64,000 nt of DNA from NCBI GenBank assembly GCA_963556255.1, contig OY744607.1:51607212-51671211 (forward strand). Reading direction: 5' to 3'. Under the pieces are notes generated by a model. That model ran no database searches, had not been told where the DNA came from, and worked only from the letters and a program-made list of their open reading frames with translations. Position 1 is the stretch's first letter. Each line of letters begins with the position of its first letter. A program made the translations under genes and the position numbers. The stretch comes from Allolobophora icterica. Lineage: Eukaryota > Annelida > Clitellata > Crassiclitellata > Lumbricidae. This document shows, piece by piece, positions 21,850 through 52,954 of the stretch.

Positions 21850-23420
21850 AGACTGCCGCCCTACAGATCCGGAAGGAAGATTCGAAAAAGTGAAAGGCAG
21901 ACAATATAATACAGACTGACTATTCTTTAACATAGTACGCATTGTTAATCTAGGCTCAGGTTAGTCTGAACACCAACACATTCCATTTACCGATCAGAAT
22001 GCAGTCAAGTCTGTTCAACAATCAACATTAATTACCGTAATTAAGCCCTCATTTAGGTAAACGACTTCAATGAACCCCAGTCGCCGCCAGGTCTTCCTAT
22101 CAGGCCTATCTACGACTTTTACCACTTTAAACATATATATATATATATAATATTGTTCAATCTCCAAGCATTTCTAAATGAGATACTGACTCAACTAGTA
22201 TACAGTCCAAGAGACTACAATAATCCAATTCCTAACACGTGTGTGTGTATGCATGTGATGGGGTGTGTTTGTGTGTGATAGTTTAAATTTCGCTTAAGCT
22301 AACTTACACAATTATTACAACCTCAACTTAAAACCCAACTAACATTTCAATGCAGCCATTAAATACATTTCACTGCCAATCATGAAAAATTTCACTTAGA
22401 CTACCTATGCACTCTTCTTTCTTAGGCATGATTGTCTGGTTTTTAAAGACAACTCTGGCTTACAGTCAGACATTTCTTGCAATCTGACGGACCTGTATTT
22501 ACAGCTACTGTCAAAATCTCTTCACGCAGCTAAAAGAAACAGACCTGAAATGGTGGAATTTAAGAGCCTAGATCCAGAATGAGAAAAGTTGGTGAAAATC
22601 ACCCAAAACGAAAGGAATGTACAGATGACACTGGCAAGAGAATGGCCTGTGTTCCGGACAATCGACTGTGGATCAAAGAACAAGGGCCAAACGAAATGCA
22701 GCCAAGAGCAGCATCTCTAAAACAACAGCCTTTGACCCCATGGCCTAAAAGCACATAGCAACACTGGTCCCAAACACTGGCACGTTTGCCACAAAACGTA
22801 TAACCAGAAATAGTCTGGCACAAAAATATTTTACATACGTATGAATGCAAGGCAATAATAAGGCAACGGCCTTAAACGGCCCATTTAAGTCTGTACAACA
22901 ACGAGACAACGATCATATGTCAAGGTTTGGAGTAACAACCACACAACCCCAAATGCAACGACAATTGGACAACGCTTCTGCAACAAGCGTCTTCAATTTA
23001 ACTCAAGGCAGCAGTTTTAGAAACCAAACATAACTCTTGGTCCAGTACATAATTTAGTACTCTGCCAACCAATAATTTCATGTTACATCAAAGTATATAT
23101 ATCGCACACAATATCCACATTTATCAAAAGTCCTAAATATGTTCTGCATGTAACACTGATGAATCAACCATGAACTAACAACTGGTTTCAGGTCCCAGCT
23201 CACCAAGATATTTATCAAATAACAAAAATTAATAAATCTCATCGCAAATAGATGTAATATACGTAAATGTCATATTTCACCGGCTTGCAATTGTAATTTT
23301 GTATTTTTTAAACTACAGCTTCAGGGTTTCCAGTTGGAGAGGAACTATGACTCTGTAAAAGGTCAAATGGACAGGTCCACATGGCAAGATCCTCAAACAC
23401 CACTTCTTAATCAGCTGCAG
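21850..23420. other. Unassigned, possibly 3' UTR or intergenic
   Basis: Normal-complexity DNA. It lies 3' of the SNAP-25-type gene on the same strand. I find no convincing exon. A short (TA)n is at 22133-22149 and a TG-rich patch at 22239-22278. Confidence 0.35.
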
Positions 23421-23424
23421 ATTA

Positions 23425-23615
23425 TTACTATTATTATCACGCATTTAACGAGTGCCATATCTAATGACCAAGCATCAATCGATGGCACTGAGCAATTGTT
23501 AGTGAAGGACTTGCTCACGGTCCTTACACAGTAACCATCTACGAAGAGGAGGCTCGAACCCGTACTCTCCACGTTCAAAGGGGAGCGCTCTAACCAATCG
23601 GCTACCATGTCCCAC
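23425..23615 (-). mobile_element. tRNA-derived SINE, family B
   Basis: In minus orientation: head GGGACATGGTAGCCGATTGG with B box GGGTTCGAGCC, body with GACCGTGAGCAAGTCC, then tail AATGCGTGATAATAATAG. About 190 bp. Confidence 0.8.
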
Positions 23616-24082
23616 AATATTTCTAATATAATTGTACTGTAATTGTGAACATAAAACGTCGTGGAAATGCTTAAGCAGACATATTTGAAACATAACATGC
23701 GGTTTCGAACGCAACTAGAAATGACTGTTCAGCAACTCTACAGCTGAACAGTATGGCGTTTTTGAGAGGATCGTGAACAGCTCCATTTAAATTATGTCGA
23801 ATGTGTAAGTACATAGGCTATATAGCATGCGTTTACATCATTTAATTTAAAGCAGACAGTCGGCAATCTAACTGCAGAAGCCGGAATTAAGCGACTAATC
23901 AACGGCAGTGCTCCCTTTAATTCTGATAGTACTCCGTGCAATATGCTCTGGATATGATTGACGGAGGTAAGTTGACTGATGAAGATCAGGAGGAGGAGGG
24001 GGATGCTGATATCTGGGACTTTTACAGTCAACTGTACAACACAATCAATGTCTGGATGACGTTGGACTTTGAAGTGTTCTGC

Positions 24083-33417
<9,335 letters not shown>

Positions 33418-34545
33418 CTTGCCTCCTTCTTGTCTCCTTCTCTCCTTCCAAAGAAATCGCTGGATCAGAGGACTTGAACAACGAGACTCGTCCTCTCAAC
33501 GAAGGTCAAGGTCAATCGCCTATTCACACTGTTCTAATACCTACAAAAACAGATCAACATTCTAGCACAACAAAGAAACCATTTCTAAATAAATACACTT
33601 TACAACACACACCGACATCTTTAAACGCCAAAACGTAACACCCAGAATCCCCGCAATGCAACTTCGCAACTCCACAGAAAATCCAGAAACGGTCGACGTC
33701 AATTCAACGCAAAACTTAAACCAGTGCTACATAAAAAGCGTATGTCTTGGTCCGGTGCAGGTTGTACCTGCCTACGACAAGAGCGGAACTGATCGCACCG
33801 AGTCCGGACAGCCAAATCGCTTCGATAGGATGCGTGTTGTTGCTTCACAGTTGTTCCGATCTATTATTCGGTTCGAGGTTAAAACTGGGAGCGACGCAAT
33901 TGATGACCGAGGCCAATGTCAACCGACAAATCGCAATGCAGGCTACACCAATCATCATCATCACCACCATCATCATCTAAACCTCATTTCGATTCTGGGC
34001 AAAACGCCAACGCACCTCCTCCCTCCCCTCTGGGTGGGGAAGGTAATAGCAAATGCAAGCCATCGTCATCCTCCTCCTTTCTCTCAGTCCCTCCCGCAAC
34101 TGCTGCTCGTCCCGCTCCCCGCCCCCCGCCCTTCTGCGTGCACCTGCACAGCAGCGTTAGATAACGAAGGCCATTGAACGACAGACAGTTGGATGATGAT
34201 GATGATGACGATATAAAAGGTCGTCGTTTTAGCTATGATGTAATTCGGGTCTTATTCTTAACCGAAGAATCGATTGCATCCGATGTGGAGGTACGTAGGT
34301 AATGGAAAGAACCAGCCCTAACTCGGCCACTGTCCCCTCCCCATCCTGGTGATGCCAGTCCTAACATGCAGCCAATGCCCCTTAACCTGGCGGTGCCAGT
34401 CCCAGCTCCCAAGCCTCAACAGAACAGAGGGGGTCAGTTGAAATGACATCTCAGCTCAACGAAAGCAACGAGACCGATTCCTCCGATGGCAAATGCTAAG
34501 TCAGGCTCATCAGAGGGTATGAGAGGCAGGAAGGGAAGGAAGGGA
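33418..34545. other. Upstream region of the SNAP-25-type gene
   Basis: Would hold the promoter and any non-coding first exon of the minus-strand gene. I see no TATA box that I would defend. A CAT/CAC patch is at 33950-33980 and a GATGATGAT run at 34193-34210. Confidence 0.3.
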
Positions 34546-34780
34546 AGAAGGTGGATGGAGAGAAGAAGGGAAAGAGAGGAAGAAAGAGAAGGAAAGAGGG
34601 ATGTGGGATTTCAAAGCTGGAAGGCTATTGGAAACGACTGTCCATGAAGAGAGACAGACAGAATGAACAGACAAACAGACAGAGGCAGCAGAGAGAGAGA
34701 GAGAAAGAAAGAGACACACATACCCATACAAAGTCAAGCACAGGCAGAGACAGATACACAGACAGACTGTCCATTTCAAT
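34546..34780. repeat. Purine-rich AGAGAAAG and CAGACA low-complexity DNA
   Basis: GGAAGAAGG and GACAGACAG repeats. Confidence 0.8.
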
Positions 34781-34859
34781 ATCTCCTGTAATTAATCAGA
34801 TCGAAATCAAATCCCACCCTCAATGTCTTCCTCCATTCTCTCGTAATGTAATAAACCCA

Positions 34860-35128
34860 GGCATTTATATAGCGCCTTTAGTTCTGGTGGGCCATTGTCA
34901 ACGTCACCCACTTCCAAAGAGATCAACAGCTCCATATATCGAAAGACAATTTAATCCTCCTTTCACCAGTCATTCATTCATTTCCAACCTTCACTTTAAC
35001 GCTGATAGTGTAAGGGTTTGAGGCTCCTCCTCCTCTGAGACGGTTGCTGAGCACTCATAATTGCTCAGCGCCATCGACTGAAGCTTGGTCGTTATATAGT
35101 GGCGCTAAGTAAATGCGTAATAATGATG
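34860..35128. mobile_element. Repeat tail and family-B SINE 3' part
   Basis: CATTTATATAGCGCCTTTAG at 34861 is a reversed shared tail. At 35020-35128 a plus-strand family-B body (CTCTGAGACGGTTGCTGAGC, CCATCGACTGAAGCTTGGTC) ends in GTGGCGCTAAGTAAATGCG. Confidence 0.7.
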
Positions 35129-35164
35129 ATTCCATGCTCTGTACTTTCAGACCCAGACAACATA

Positions 35165-35445
35165 TAGAAATCTTCCCTTAAGCTAGCCCTGATGCAGCCA
35201 CAGGTATGAGATGTTAGCAACTTCATTTTCTTAGCCTCGGCATATAAGGCAGGTGGCCAGTCCACTCCCGCGCCGTCTCATCTTCTCATCGACAGTGTAC
35301 GGTCAGTGTACTCATTACAGCTGAGCTGACTAGTGGAGCAGAATTCTCAAAACAAATTATCTATCAGGGATTTATCTGACAGGGATTTGAACCTCCGACC
35401 TCTCGCTTGACAGTCCAGCATGTTAACCACTAGACTATATCGCTC
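35165..35445 (-). mobile_element. tRNA-derived SINE, family A, reversed
   Basis: On the minus strand the head AGCGATATAGTCTAGTGG with GGTTCAAATCCC is followed by the body seen at 25881. A 5' part of the body near 35340-35375 differs. Confidence 0.8.
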
Positions 35446-35821
35446 ATCCCTAAGAAAACTTAATCGGAAGCCAAACATGCAGCAAAGAGTGAATCGTTTT
35501 CCCCATTGTTCCGATTTATCCGCGTTTTCTTTCTATGAAGACAAACGAACGTTGAATGCGGTTCAGTCGAAACAGACTCGACACAAAATCAAACGAAATG
35601 ATGACAGATTCAGAGATATTATTTCTCTGCCAACCCACATACCCAGATTTATCTCCGAGTCTCTATCGCTCGGCAAGCGAATTTTTCCGCTTTAAAGGCA
35701 GATTTGATTTACGATCAATTGACCACCAACTGTCCATTTCAATATCTCACATTAACTCTGCTGATTTCTAAGTAATCATATCCAAATCAGATCTAGAGCA
35801 GCAGCAAAACTGGCCTCAGTC
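35446..35821. other. Unassigned sequence
   Basis: Normal-complexity DNA; no feature recognised. Confidence 0.35.
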
Positions 35822-35975
35822 ACCTCTCTCTGTTTGTCTGTCTGTCTTTCTCTCTGTTTGTCTGTCTGTCTGTCTATCTCTGTTTGTCTGTCTCTCTCTC
35901 TGTTTGTCTGTCTGTCTTTCTTTCTCTGTGTGTCTGCCTGTTTCTGTCTGTCTGTCTCTGTTTTTCTCTCTTTTC
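35822..35975. repeat. TCTG/TTTG microsatellite
   Basis: CTCTGTTTGTCTGTCTG repeats. Confidence 0.93.
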
Positions 35976-36622
35976 AGAACAGTCATTTCGAACTGCCTTT
36001 CTGTTTCCATTCCATCTGAAGAACCTCTTTTATGTCCACAGTTTCACTCCACTTTCCAAAGCAATAAACAGTCATTACAGATTTTCAGCTCTTCAGAATT
36101 CCTCATAATGTAACGTCTGCCAAACCACAGGATCAACCAGCAATCCTATCTTGCTATGAACTGCCACCAAACATCACAGATTTGCCTTCAGTTCTACAGA
36201 TATCTGCAAGTGCAGAGCAATAAAACAACCTCAGAAATCTAATTCTTGTCCAATAAACCTTAACAAGAAATGAACTTCAACCTCACATACACTCACAAGA
36301 CGCCATCTTAAGAGTTATGTTCAAACCAGACTTACAGGATAATATCTCCTTCAAATCTGCCAGCATATACTCAAAAAGTGTGATATATCACACAAAACCA
36401 AACCATCAGCAGACTGAGCTACAAAATGACAACAAAAACGATAAGGCAGATAATACAACGAGTATGTTGGATTCGTGGATGGGACCCGGTCGCAGGCGTC
36501 ACACATCGGACCATGTTTAGTTCGCCCTTAAAAGTTGGGCTGCGTAATTGGGACCTTATTGGACTAATGCATGTCAATGACAATCACGTGAAACTCCCGA
36601 ACATGGCAATCACCGGGTGCGG
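35976..36622. other. Unassigned sequence
   Basis: Intergenic DNA without recognisable features. Confidence 0.35.
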
Positions 36623-36887
36623 CCCGAATCACCGAAACCCCAATCCCCGAAACGAATTTCGGCCGGATCCCAGAAATCGATTTTAGACTAAAATTACTAA
36701 TAAACATGCGAATAGGCAGTATTCGCATGTTTATTCGAGATACGCTAAGTCTATGCCACGTATAAGTTTACAATTTAACTTTGGATAGGTTTCGCGAGTT
36801 CTGCCGCTTTTTATAAAACTGTTTTCAGGAAATCGGGCTTTTGTGTATTTTCAAAGTTTTCGGGGATTCGGATTTCGGGGATTCGGG
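36623..36887. mobile_element. 265-bp foldback element with CCCGAATCCCCGAAA ends
   Basis: The left end CCCGAATCACCGAAACCCCA and the right end TTTCGGGGATTCGGG are inverted repeats, each containing two tandem versions of CCCGAATC-CCGAAA. In the middle is a perfect 16-bp inverted repeat (AATAAACATGCGAATA at 36699-36714 and its complement at 36720-36735). No coding capacity. Confidence 0.7.
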
Positions 36888-37784
36888 TTGACCCCGCAAT
36901 CGCCAGCCAGACGTCTTAATGGGGGCGTGTCAATATTGACAACTCATTTTGACTCAATCAAGAACATTTAATCAATCAAATATAGTTCAAACAACACTTC
37001 TGTTAAAAAGGAAACATACTGCGATAAACGAACTACAAATTCACAAATAGACTATATGATTAAACAGATCACTCAATGTTTACCTTTAACCAACAAAATT
37101 TATCGCCACGAAGGCTCTATAAAACCGGAGACCATTGAATTGTAAAAAGCAACAAAATATGACGCATTTGCATAGATCTATCACTGAATGCCATCAACTT
37201 TATTGGCTCCCAAGAACAAATTTGTTATAATAATGTTATTTAATAATTCTTTATGGATTTTAATTTTATTGTCTCTAACTAGTGCTATATCACTGTGTAG
37301 TGCTTTTTATGCTACATGCAAATATTATTGCGTTATTACCTTATAGATGTGAAAACGATATTGGCATATTTATGTCTTGATTACGGATAATCAACATTAA
37401 AACGGAAAACGGACTAATGTTCATTATTCAATCTTTCATTCGAGAATGCAAGTTTTTGGCACATGAACATTATTAAGAAAGAAGAAATTTTTACCAGCCT
37501 TCGTTCTGATTTCGACCACAAAATTTTACTCATATCCCAGAGGCCTTAGCGTCCTGATGCTGTTTATGTGGTTGGGTATACAACACCGAAATTAGTCAAT
37601 TTTACGGTTCAGACGATAGCGATCTTAAATTCAAATGAACAATTTAACTGTTTATGATGCTAGTTTATTTGAACAACTGAGAGCAGTATTACTGCTAATA
37701 TACCGTTAAAACCGTCTTGCAATCGACCAGGCCCGACGTTAAGGTTTATTGTACAGTCAGTTATCCAACGCAAAAGTCGGAGGG
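36888..37784. other. Upstream region of the plus-strand three-exon gene
   Basis: AT-rich, repeat-poor DNA. It should hold the promoter and 5' UTR of the gene starting at 37785. An in-frame stop at 37740 lies before that ATG, which supports the start. Confidence 0.4.
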
Positions 37785-40567
37785 ATGTCTCAAAAGGGAG
37801 ATTCGAACCCATTCCCAGCGAATGATCGGACCTCAACACCTACCGGCACCGCAGCAGAAGTAGTCAACGGCGGGGCCAGCTTAACCGTACAGGAGAGAGT
37901 CGACTTAGCCGGCGGCACGGATAACCTTTCCATGTCTTCGTTTCGTCTGGATCCAGAAAGACCTTTTGGTATGCAGACTCTTTACTAGGAAACACTTAGA
38001 CCCTTTGATATGCAGTAACCAAGGCTGTAGTGGTAAAATTAGAGGTGAGTACACGCTATCGGTTAGTCTTCCGAAACAAATTAGAAATGAGTACAATTAT
38101 TTTGTGAGGTGAGTATACGGTCTGTAGAGGTGAGTATACGCTGTATACCCGGGTATACCCTCGAACACAGCCCTGCCAGTAACCGTTTAACAAGGCTCTC
38201 CACTACAGGTTTCCTCTGTCTTTTTTAAAAAGACTGATCTTCTGGATATTGAACTGATTATGGCTTGTTATTGGTGCACCATCGGTTGATTCCTTGTGCA
38301 TTAGACACAGGTGCCATAGAAGTTACCAATTAATAGATAACACTGTTGTAATGTAGTTAGAGTTAATTTTACCACTACAGTAATTTGATATTTATGTAGC
38401 ACCTTGTGCTACCGTAAAAGTCCTGTTATTTTGCTATAACACGAATCTCCATGGATTTGTGCAAACTAACTGATTTAATCAGCAGTAGAACAATATACTA
38501 GCATTTTCATCTGCCATGACCAAAAAACATTTCTGTTACATTTGAGGACTGTTGACGATGATAGGTAACGATGGTTCACCTTTACGTTTTTCAGGTCATC
38601 CGTTGACCATTTGTCTGCAGCTGCGCTACCGAGGGGTCAGTGCAGAGACGTCAGCTCATAGACTCACGCCGGACGAACGTGGCTTCTTCACGAACAGCAT
38701 CATTCACACTCTCGGCCGACTCATCTCCAAGAAATCTGCGCCTCTCAGCCGAGAACGCAAACAGTTTACGCACTACACGGATCTGTTACTGCAGCTGAAG
38801 GAGGATCGAGCAAGTCTGCTCTACTCACAGCAGGGCGCTCGCATCCCAATAACCGTCTACTGCCGTTCAATGGAGGAACTCGACGAGATCTGGGCACGAT
38901 ATCAGTCAGGGAAACTGCAGGACGAACTGCAGCTGTACTTTGATCAGCTTCATCTGCCATTTGGACCAGTGTCAGTTGATGTCAAGATATACAATTACGA
39001 AGAGTGCAAGAGAAAATTCCGATTTGCAGGTCAGTCACGTTTGAGAGGCGCTTTACTTAATGCCTTGATGATGATTCTTATATATACTGGTAGTCACAAA
39101 TACATCTTTGAGGGATTCGGTGTGTGTGACGTCGCTGGGGTGCGCCAAGCTCTGATTTCTAACCGCCCAAGGAGCTGGAGGAGACAGGTCGGTTGGCCAA
39201 GGCATACTTGGACCTGGATGTCTGGCATTGAGAGTTGTTGAAATGGCAACACTGAGGAGAGGGACTCGATATTGGTGATGATGCTCTGTGTAAAGTTACT
39301 TTTTGATGGTGGACAAGTGTCGCATATGTAGTTTCCAAAGAATGGTTGTGTGGATGTTCTTCTTGCTTAGCTCTGGAACTAATAGAGTCTTTCAAACCCA
39401 AGCCATGATGCTATTGGTAAATGTACCCCACCCTACACAGTCATATTCTTTGAGTGCTCATGGTCCTGCTATGGACTGCTATGGACTTGACCCTACGCAG
39501 GCACATTCTTTGAGCCCAAGTGGTTCTCTATCGTCGTCCTGCTATGGACTCCACCCTACGCAGGCACATTCTTTGAGCCCAAGTGGTTCTCTATCGTCGT
39601 CCTGCTATGGACTCCACCCTACGCAGGCACATTCTTTGAGCCCAAGTGGTTCTGTATTGTGGTCCTGCTATGGACTCAACCATACACAACCATATTCTTT
39701 GGGCCCCATGGTCCTGCATCATGGTCCTGCCGTGGACTCAACCCTACCTGTGGCACCGGCACGTGGACGCAACAGACGCATTTGAGTCTACTTTTTTTGG
39801 CTAAACAGTAAACAATGAAATATTAATGTCACTAATAAGAACCTCTAAACATTAACCTCTAAATGTAAATATGTGAATCTAAATGTACCAGTAAAAGCAC
39901 ACTGTGCACGTGCACACAATAATGACAAATGGCATGATGAAAGTTTCACATATGACCGCAGGATACTGCGTTGTCAGCGTTGACACTGAGTGTAAATGAT
40001 TTCAGACTTAAGAGTTTTCGTCTGTGTAGTGGTAGGCCTATGTAATGTTTATTTATGCTTCATTATCACATGAATGATGATGACAACTGATTGACCAAAA
40101 TGACTGGCAGTGTTTTATGTCTTAAATATGTTTGCGACTTGGTGTCCATTTTTTTATGTCTGGCTGAACCCTACAGCCATATTCTGTGGGCCCTCATGGT
40201 CCTGCTATGGACTGAATGAGGGCATTTGATTTACCCTGCCATAGCATGCATCTGAAGGTCCTTTTGTTGCTGATTGTGTCTCTGTAGGTTTTCGTTTGCT
40301 CTACCTGCAGTACCCTCAGCTGACAACAAAGAGACGGTGACATCCACGGCTCCCAACTTTCACCTGCAGAGACCACAGAGTTTGAGGCAACTAGATAAGA
40401 CTGCAGCAGACGACGCGTACTGCAAGAACTTCTACTGCACCCACATCTCCCGAGCATTGATGGAGAATATCACCAGATGGTGCAGTGACATCTACCAGAT
40501 GAACGATGATCTACTGTTACCCAGAACTGAATGGATCTGGACTCCTGTGCGCATTAGCAACAACTGA
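37785..40567 (+). CDS. Three-exon gene, 291 aa, possible TRADD-N-like domain
   Basis: Exons 37785-37968, 38595-39029 and 40311-40567. Donors are G|GTATGC and CAG|GTCAGT; acceptors are TTTTTCAG and TTTGCTCTACCTGCAG. Each junction splits a codon 1+2 and the phases agree, giving 292 codons to the TGA at 40565. Residues 1-61 are low-complexity and Ser/Thr-rich. Residues 62-206 form a compact domain (LTICLQLRYRGVS ... RIPITVYCRSMEELDEIWAR ... SGKLQDELQLYF). Its strand-helix pattern, with R-Y-x-x-G-x-L between two strands, recalls the N-terminal domain of the TNF-receptor adaptor TRADD; this is pattern memory, not a search result. Residues 207-291 form a Cys/Trp-containing tail (YCKNFYCTHISRALMENITR) that I do not recognise. 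No death domain, signal peptide or membrane helix is seen. An AATAAA follows the stop by 59 bp. The gene is tail-to-tail with the ABHD6-like gene. Confidence 0.78.
38020..38175. mobile_element. 156-bp hAT-type miniature element in intron 1
   Basis: Ends CAAGGCTGT and ACAGCCCTG (one mismatch to a perfect 9-bp inverted repeat). The flanking 8-mers GCAGTAAC (38012-38019) and CCAGTAAC (38176-38183) differ at one position, as expected of an old hAT target duplication. The interior repeats GAGGTGAGTA. A 5' fragment of the same family is at 58417. Confidence 0.8.
39420..39770 (+). repeat. 63-bp minisatellite in intron 2
   Basis: Four to five copies of a 63-bp unit containing CTACGCAGGCACATTCTTTG. 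Because 63 is a multiple of three, one plus-strand frame stays open and encodes a repeated 21-residue peptide (HPTQAHSLSPSGSLSSS...). A further diverged unit is at 40165-40215. Confidence 0.9.
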
Positions 40568-40625
40568 AAACAGACACACGTTGCCTCGGATTGAACGGTT
40601 AAAGAACATGAAGATACGGGGATCA

Positions 40626-40631
40626 AATAAA
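40626..40631 (+). promoter_or_regulatory. Polyadenylation signal for the three-exon gene
   Basis: AATAAA 59 bp after the TGA. Confidence 0.7.
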
Positions 40632-40892
40632 ATGGTCAAATAGCCAAATGTTTGTTAAAGTTAAGCTTGCCTGAAGTAATCTTAATTTAAAAACCAGTGT
40701 GGTTCATGAAAGCACCATCTTTGCTCTAAGTTGGGGTTTTCAGCAGCTGATGAATTTCTTTCTTGGGCAGTAGTGCTTGAAATTTTCTCACCGTGTCACT
40801 GTTTAAGTTTAAATATCAGGATTGTTTTGTTCATTTAAAACAAGAATATGAACAGAAAAGAGTCATTTACTGTTTCAAAGAATTCTGGCATT

Positions 40893-40898
40893 TTTATT
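40893..40898 (-). promoter_or_regulatory. Possible polyadenylation signal for the ABHD6-like gene
   Basis: TTTATT on the plus strand is AATAAA on the minus strand, about 520 bp after the stop at 41419. The two convergent transcripts would then end about 260 bp apart. Confidence 0.4.
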
Positions 40899-40904
40899 AA
40901 ATTT

Positions 40905-41175
40905 TTAACTTGGAACAAAGTATGACTGACAACAACCAGATTTGTAAGCGAGCAAAGTCAGTATGAAGTCTGACTTTAAGATAGAGTATTATATCTTAGT
41001 AACTTGGTCAGTATGAATAGGAAGTCTGACTTGGGACAAAGTATTATACATTAATGACTTAGTAACAAAGTCAGTATGAGGAGGAACTCTGACTTTAGGA
41101 CAAAGTATTATATGTTAGTAACTTAGTAACAAAGTCAGGTTGGTTGGCTATAACTTAGTAACAAAGTCAGTGATC
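40905..41175. repeat. About 70-bp minisatellite, 3-4 copies
   Basis: Copies of a segment containing AACAAAGTCAGTATGAG and CAAAGTATTATA; one more partial copy is at 41585-41650. It lies in the probable 3' UTR and last intron of the ABHD6-like gene. Confidence 0.8.
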
Positions 41176-41418
41176 ATTATAACAAATGAAATGGTTACAG
41201 AAGAAGTCTAAACGGCTACAGACAACATGTGTAGTTACATTTGCACTGCAGCTGATACTGCCTTTATCCTCAAAGACCCTCTGAGCTCTCAGTAGCCAAA
41301 AGTATGACACAAGTAACCACTTGGATACCTAGACACATGACAGAGTAGATTGCAGGAACCCCTGTTAAACTACTCGATCCAAGTGACTTTCAATGACTTG
41401 TCTTTGGCCGATTCTTGT

Positions 41419-51270
<9,852 letters not shown>

Positions 51271-51640
51271 GTGTTGGATGCAGAAGAGACTTAAGCACAC
51301 AGCAGGGCAGTTAATTACTGACGTTGGACAAAATCTCTGTCTCTCTGTCTCTCTTTCTCTGTCTCTCTATCTCTCTCTTGATTATCTACGATAGTCTCTC
51401 ACGAGATCTCTAAAGAGATTAAAGTCTGCGGTTCGCTGAAGAAACCGACAAACAAAACTTTGATGGACCTTTAAACTCATCCACAGTCACGTTTACCAGA
51501 CCTTTAAATACAATTATGTATGTGCGTGTGTACGCATACAATTGTCTGCATTATACCGGGTTAGTAGGCTGTTTATTATACACACATCCACCACACCCAC
51601 ACAGTCACACACACACGCGCGCGAAGACACACATGGGCTT
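51271..51640. other. Upstream region of the ABHD6-like gene
   Basis: Would hold the promoter of the minus-strand gene. A TC patch lies at 51337-51376 and CACACA at 51590-51630. No promoter motif can be defended. Confidence 0.3.
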
Positions 51641-51989
51641 CAATAAAACATTTCATCTGCAACAAGCACACAAAACTGATATTAAAGTTCAGCAGGCATT
51701 GAACTATATACTTAGATCTGTGGAACGTAGAAAAGTATGGCAGAAATTACTTCCCAAAGGAAACTACTCATGTAATCAGAAAGTTTATGAAACAGGAACT
51801 GGACAACTTGAGATTCTTATGGAAAGTCCAGTGATCCTAGTAAACTTTTGCCATGTGCAAAATGTCATGGCTTGTTCAGCAGGAAACAGCTGTATACAAG
51901 CACAAACGAAAATGTGCTGGAAGAGAAAGTGGTGGCAGTGGTGGCGTGATAACACAAACATTCTGTGACGATATTTTAGCTCACCTATA

Positions 51990-52189
51990 CAGTGTTTTAG
52001 TTGTCCAAAAACAACTGGGGGGGTCAAAAATTTGCAGATTACCAAATCACATAATCACATAGACCAAACACCAGTTTTTTGTAGTAGGCTAAAGTAACCC
52101 CCCAACATATTTTCAGTTACTTAGCTGAGGGGGTTAGAAAGAGAACTAGGGGGGTTGAACCCCCCAACACCCCGACAACTAAAACACTG
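51990..52189. mobile_element. 200-bp hAT miniature element, TSD CACCTATA
   Basis: The ends CAGTGTTTTAGTTGTC and its complement GACAACTAAAACACTG are perfect 16-bp inverted repeats, flanked by perfect 8-bp duplications CACCTATA at 51982-51989 and 52190-52197. These are the hallmarks of the hAT superfamily. No coding capacity. Confidence 0.93.
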
Positions 52190-52666
52190 CACCTATAGAA
52201 AATGGAGAAGTGGCTATGGCTGTTCGAAATAACAGCACAATCTTAGAATTTGGAAAGCGTCTATACATTAATAGATGTAAGGGGCATCGTGGTCAACAGG
52301 AAATATTTAAGATGTTGTTTGCGAGAGCTTGAACGATTTCTAATGGAAGTTCGTATCATTGACCACGAAGTTCCAAATCTCAGTGCATGCATTCACGTGG
52401 GAAAATTTGAGGCTGTATGTGATGCAGTGAAGACTCTGGATGGAAATGATAGTCAAATGGGCACATACAAGGTTCCATCATTAGCGCTGTGTCTTTGGCC
52501 AGTCACTGACAAAATGTGCCAAGATTCTTCGTGGAAAGACCTATGAGAATTGAGAAGGCTGCAGTTATTTCAGGAAACAGTGTGGTGCCTTTCTAGACAT
52601 TACCAAAGAAGACTGGAAATTACAAATTTCAATACAATACAAGCTATAGACAATATAGACTATATA

Positions 52667-52954
52667 CAGGGGCGGATCCAGAAGGTCTATCAGGGGGGGG
52701 GCAAAAAATTATACATACCAACCATCTTCTGGTGGGAGAGGAATCAGTTTACCTACCGACCACCGAAAAACTTTTTTAATTCATCTCCCAAAAAAGTTGA
52801 TGACCTTTTTTTAGTCATTAACCTTTTTATTGTCTTCAGTCTACATCTACGCCTGTGCAAACATCATAAAACGACCATAAAACGCCTGTGTAAATAAAGA
52901 AACATTTCAAATGGGGGGGGCATGGCCGGATTGGCCCCCCTGGATCCGCCCCTG
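52667..52954. mobile_element. 288-bp hAT miniature element, TSD ACTATATA
   Basis: The ends CAGGGGCGGATCCAG and CTGGATCCGCCCCTG are perfect 15-bp inverted repeats, flanked by perfect 8-bp duplications ACTATATA at 52659-52666 and 52955-52962. G-run and C-run tracts lie inside each end. Confidence 0.93.
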
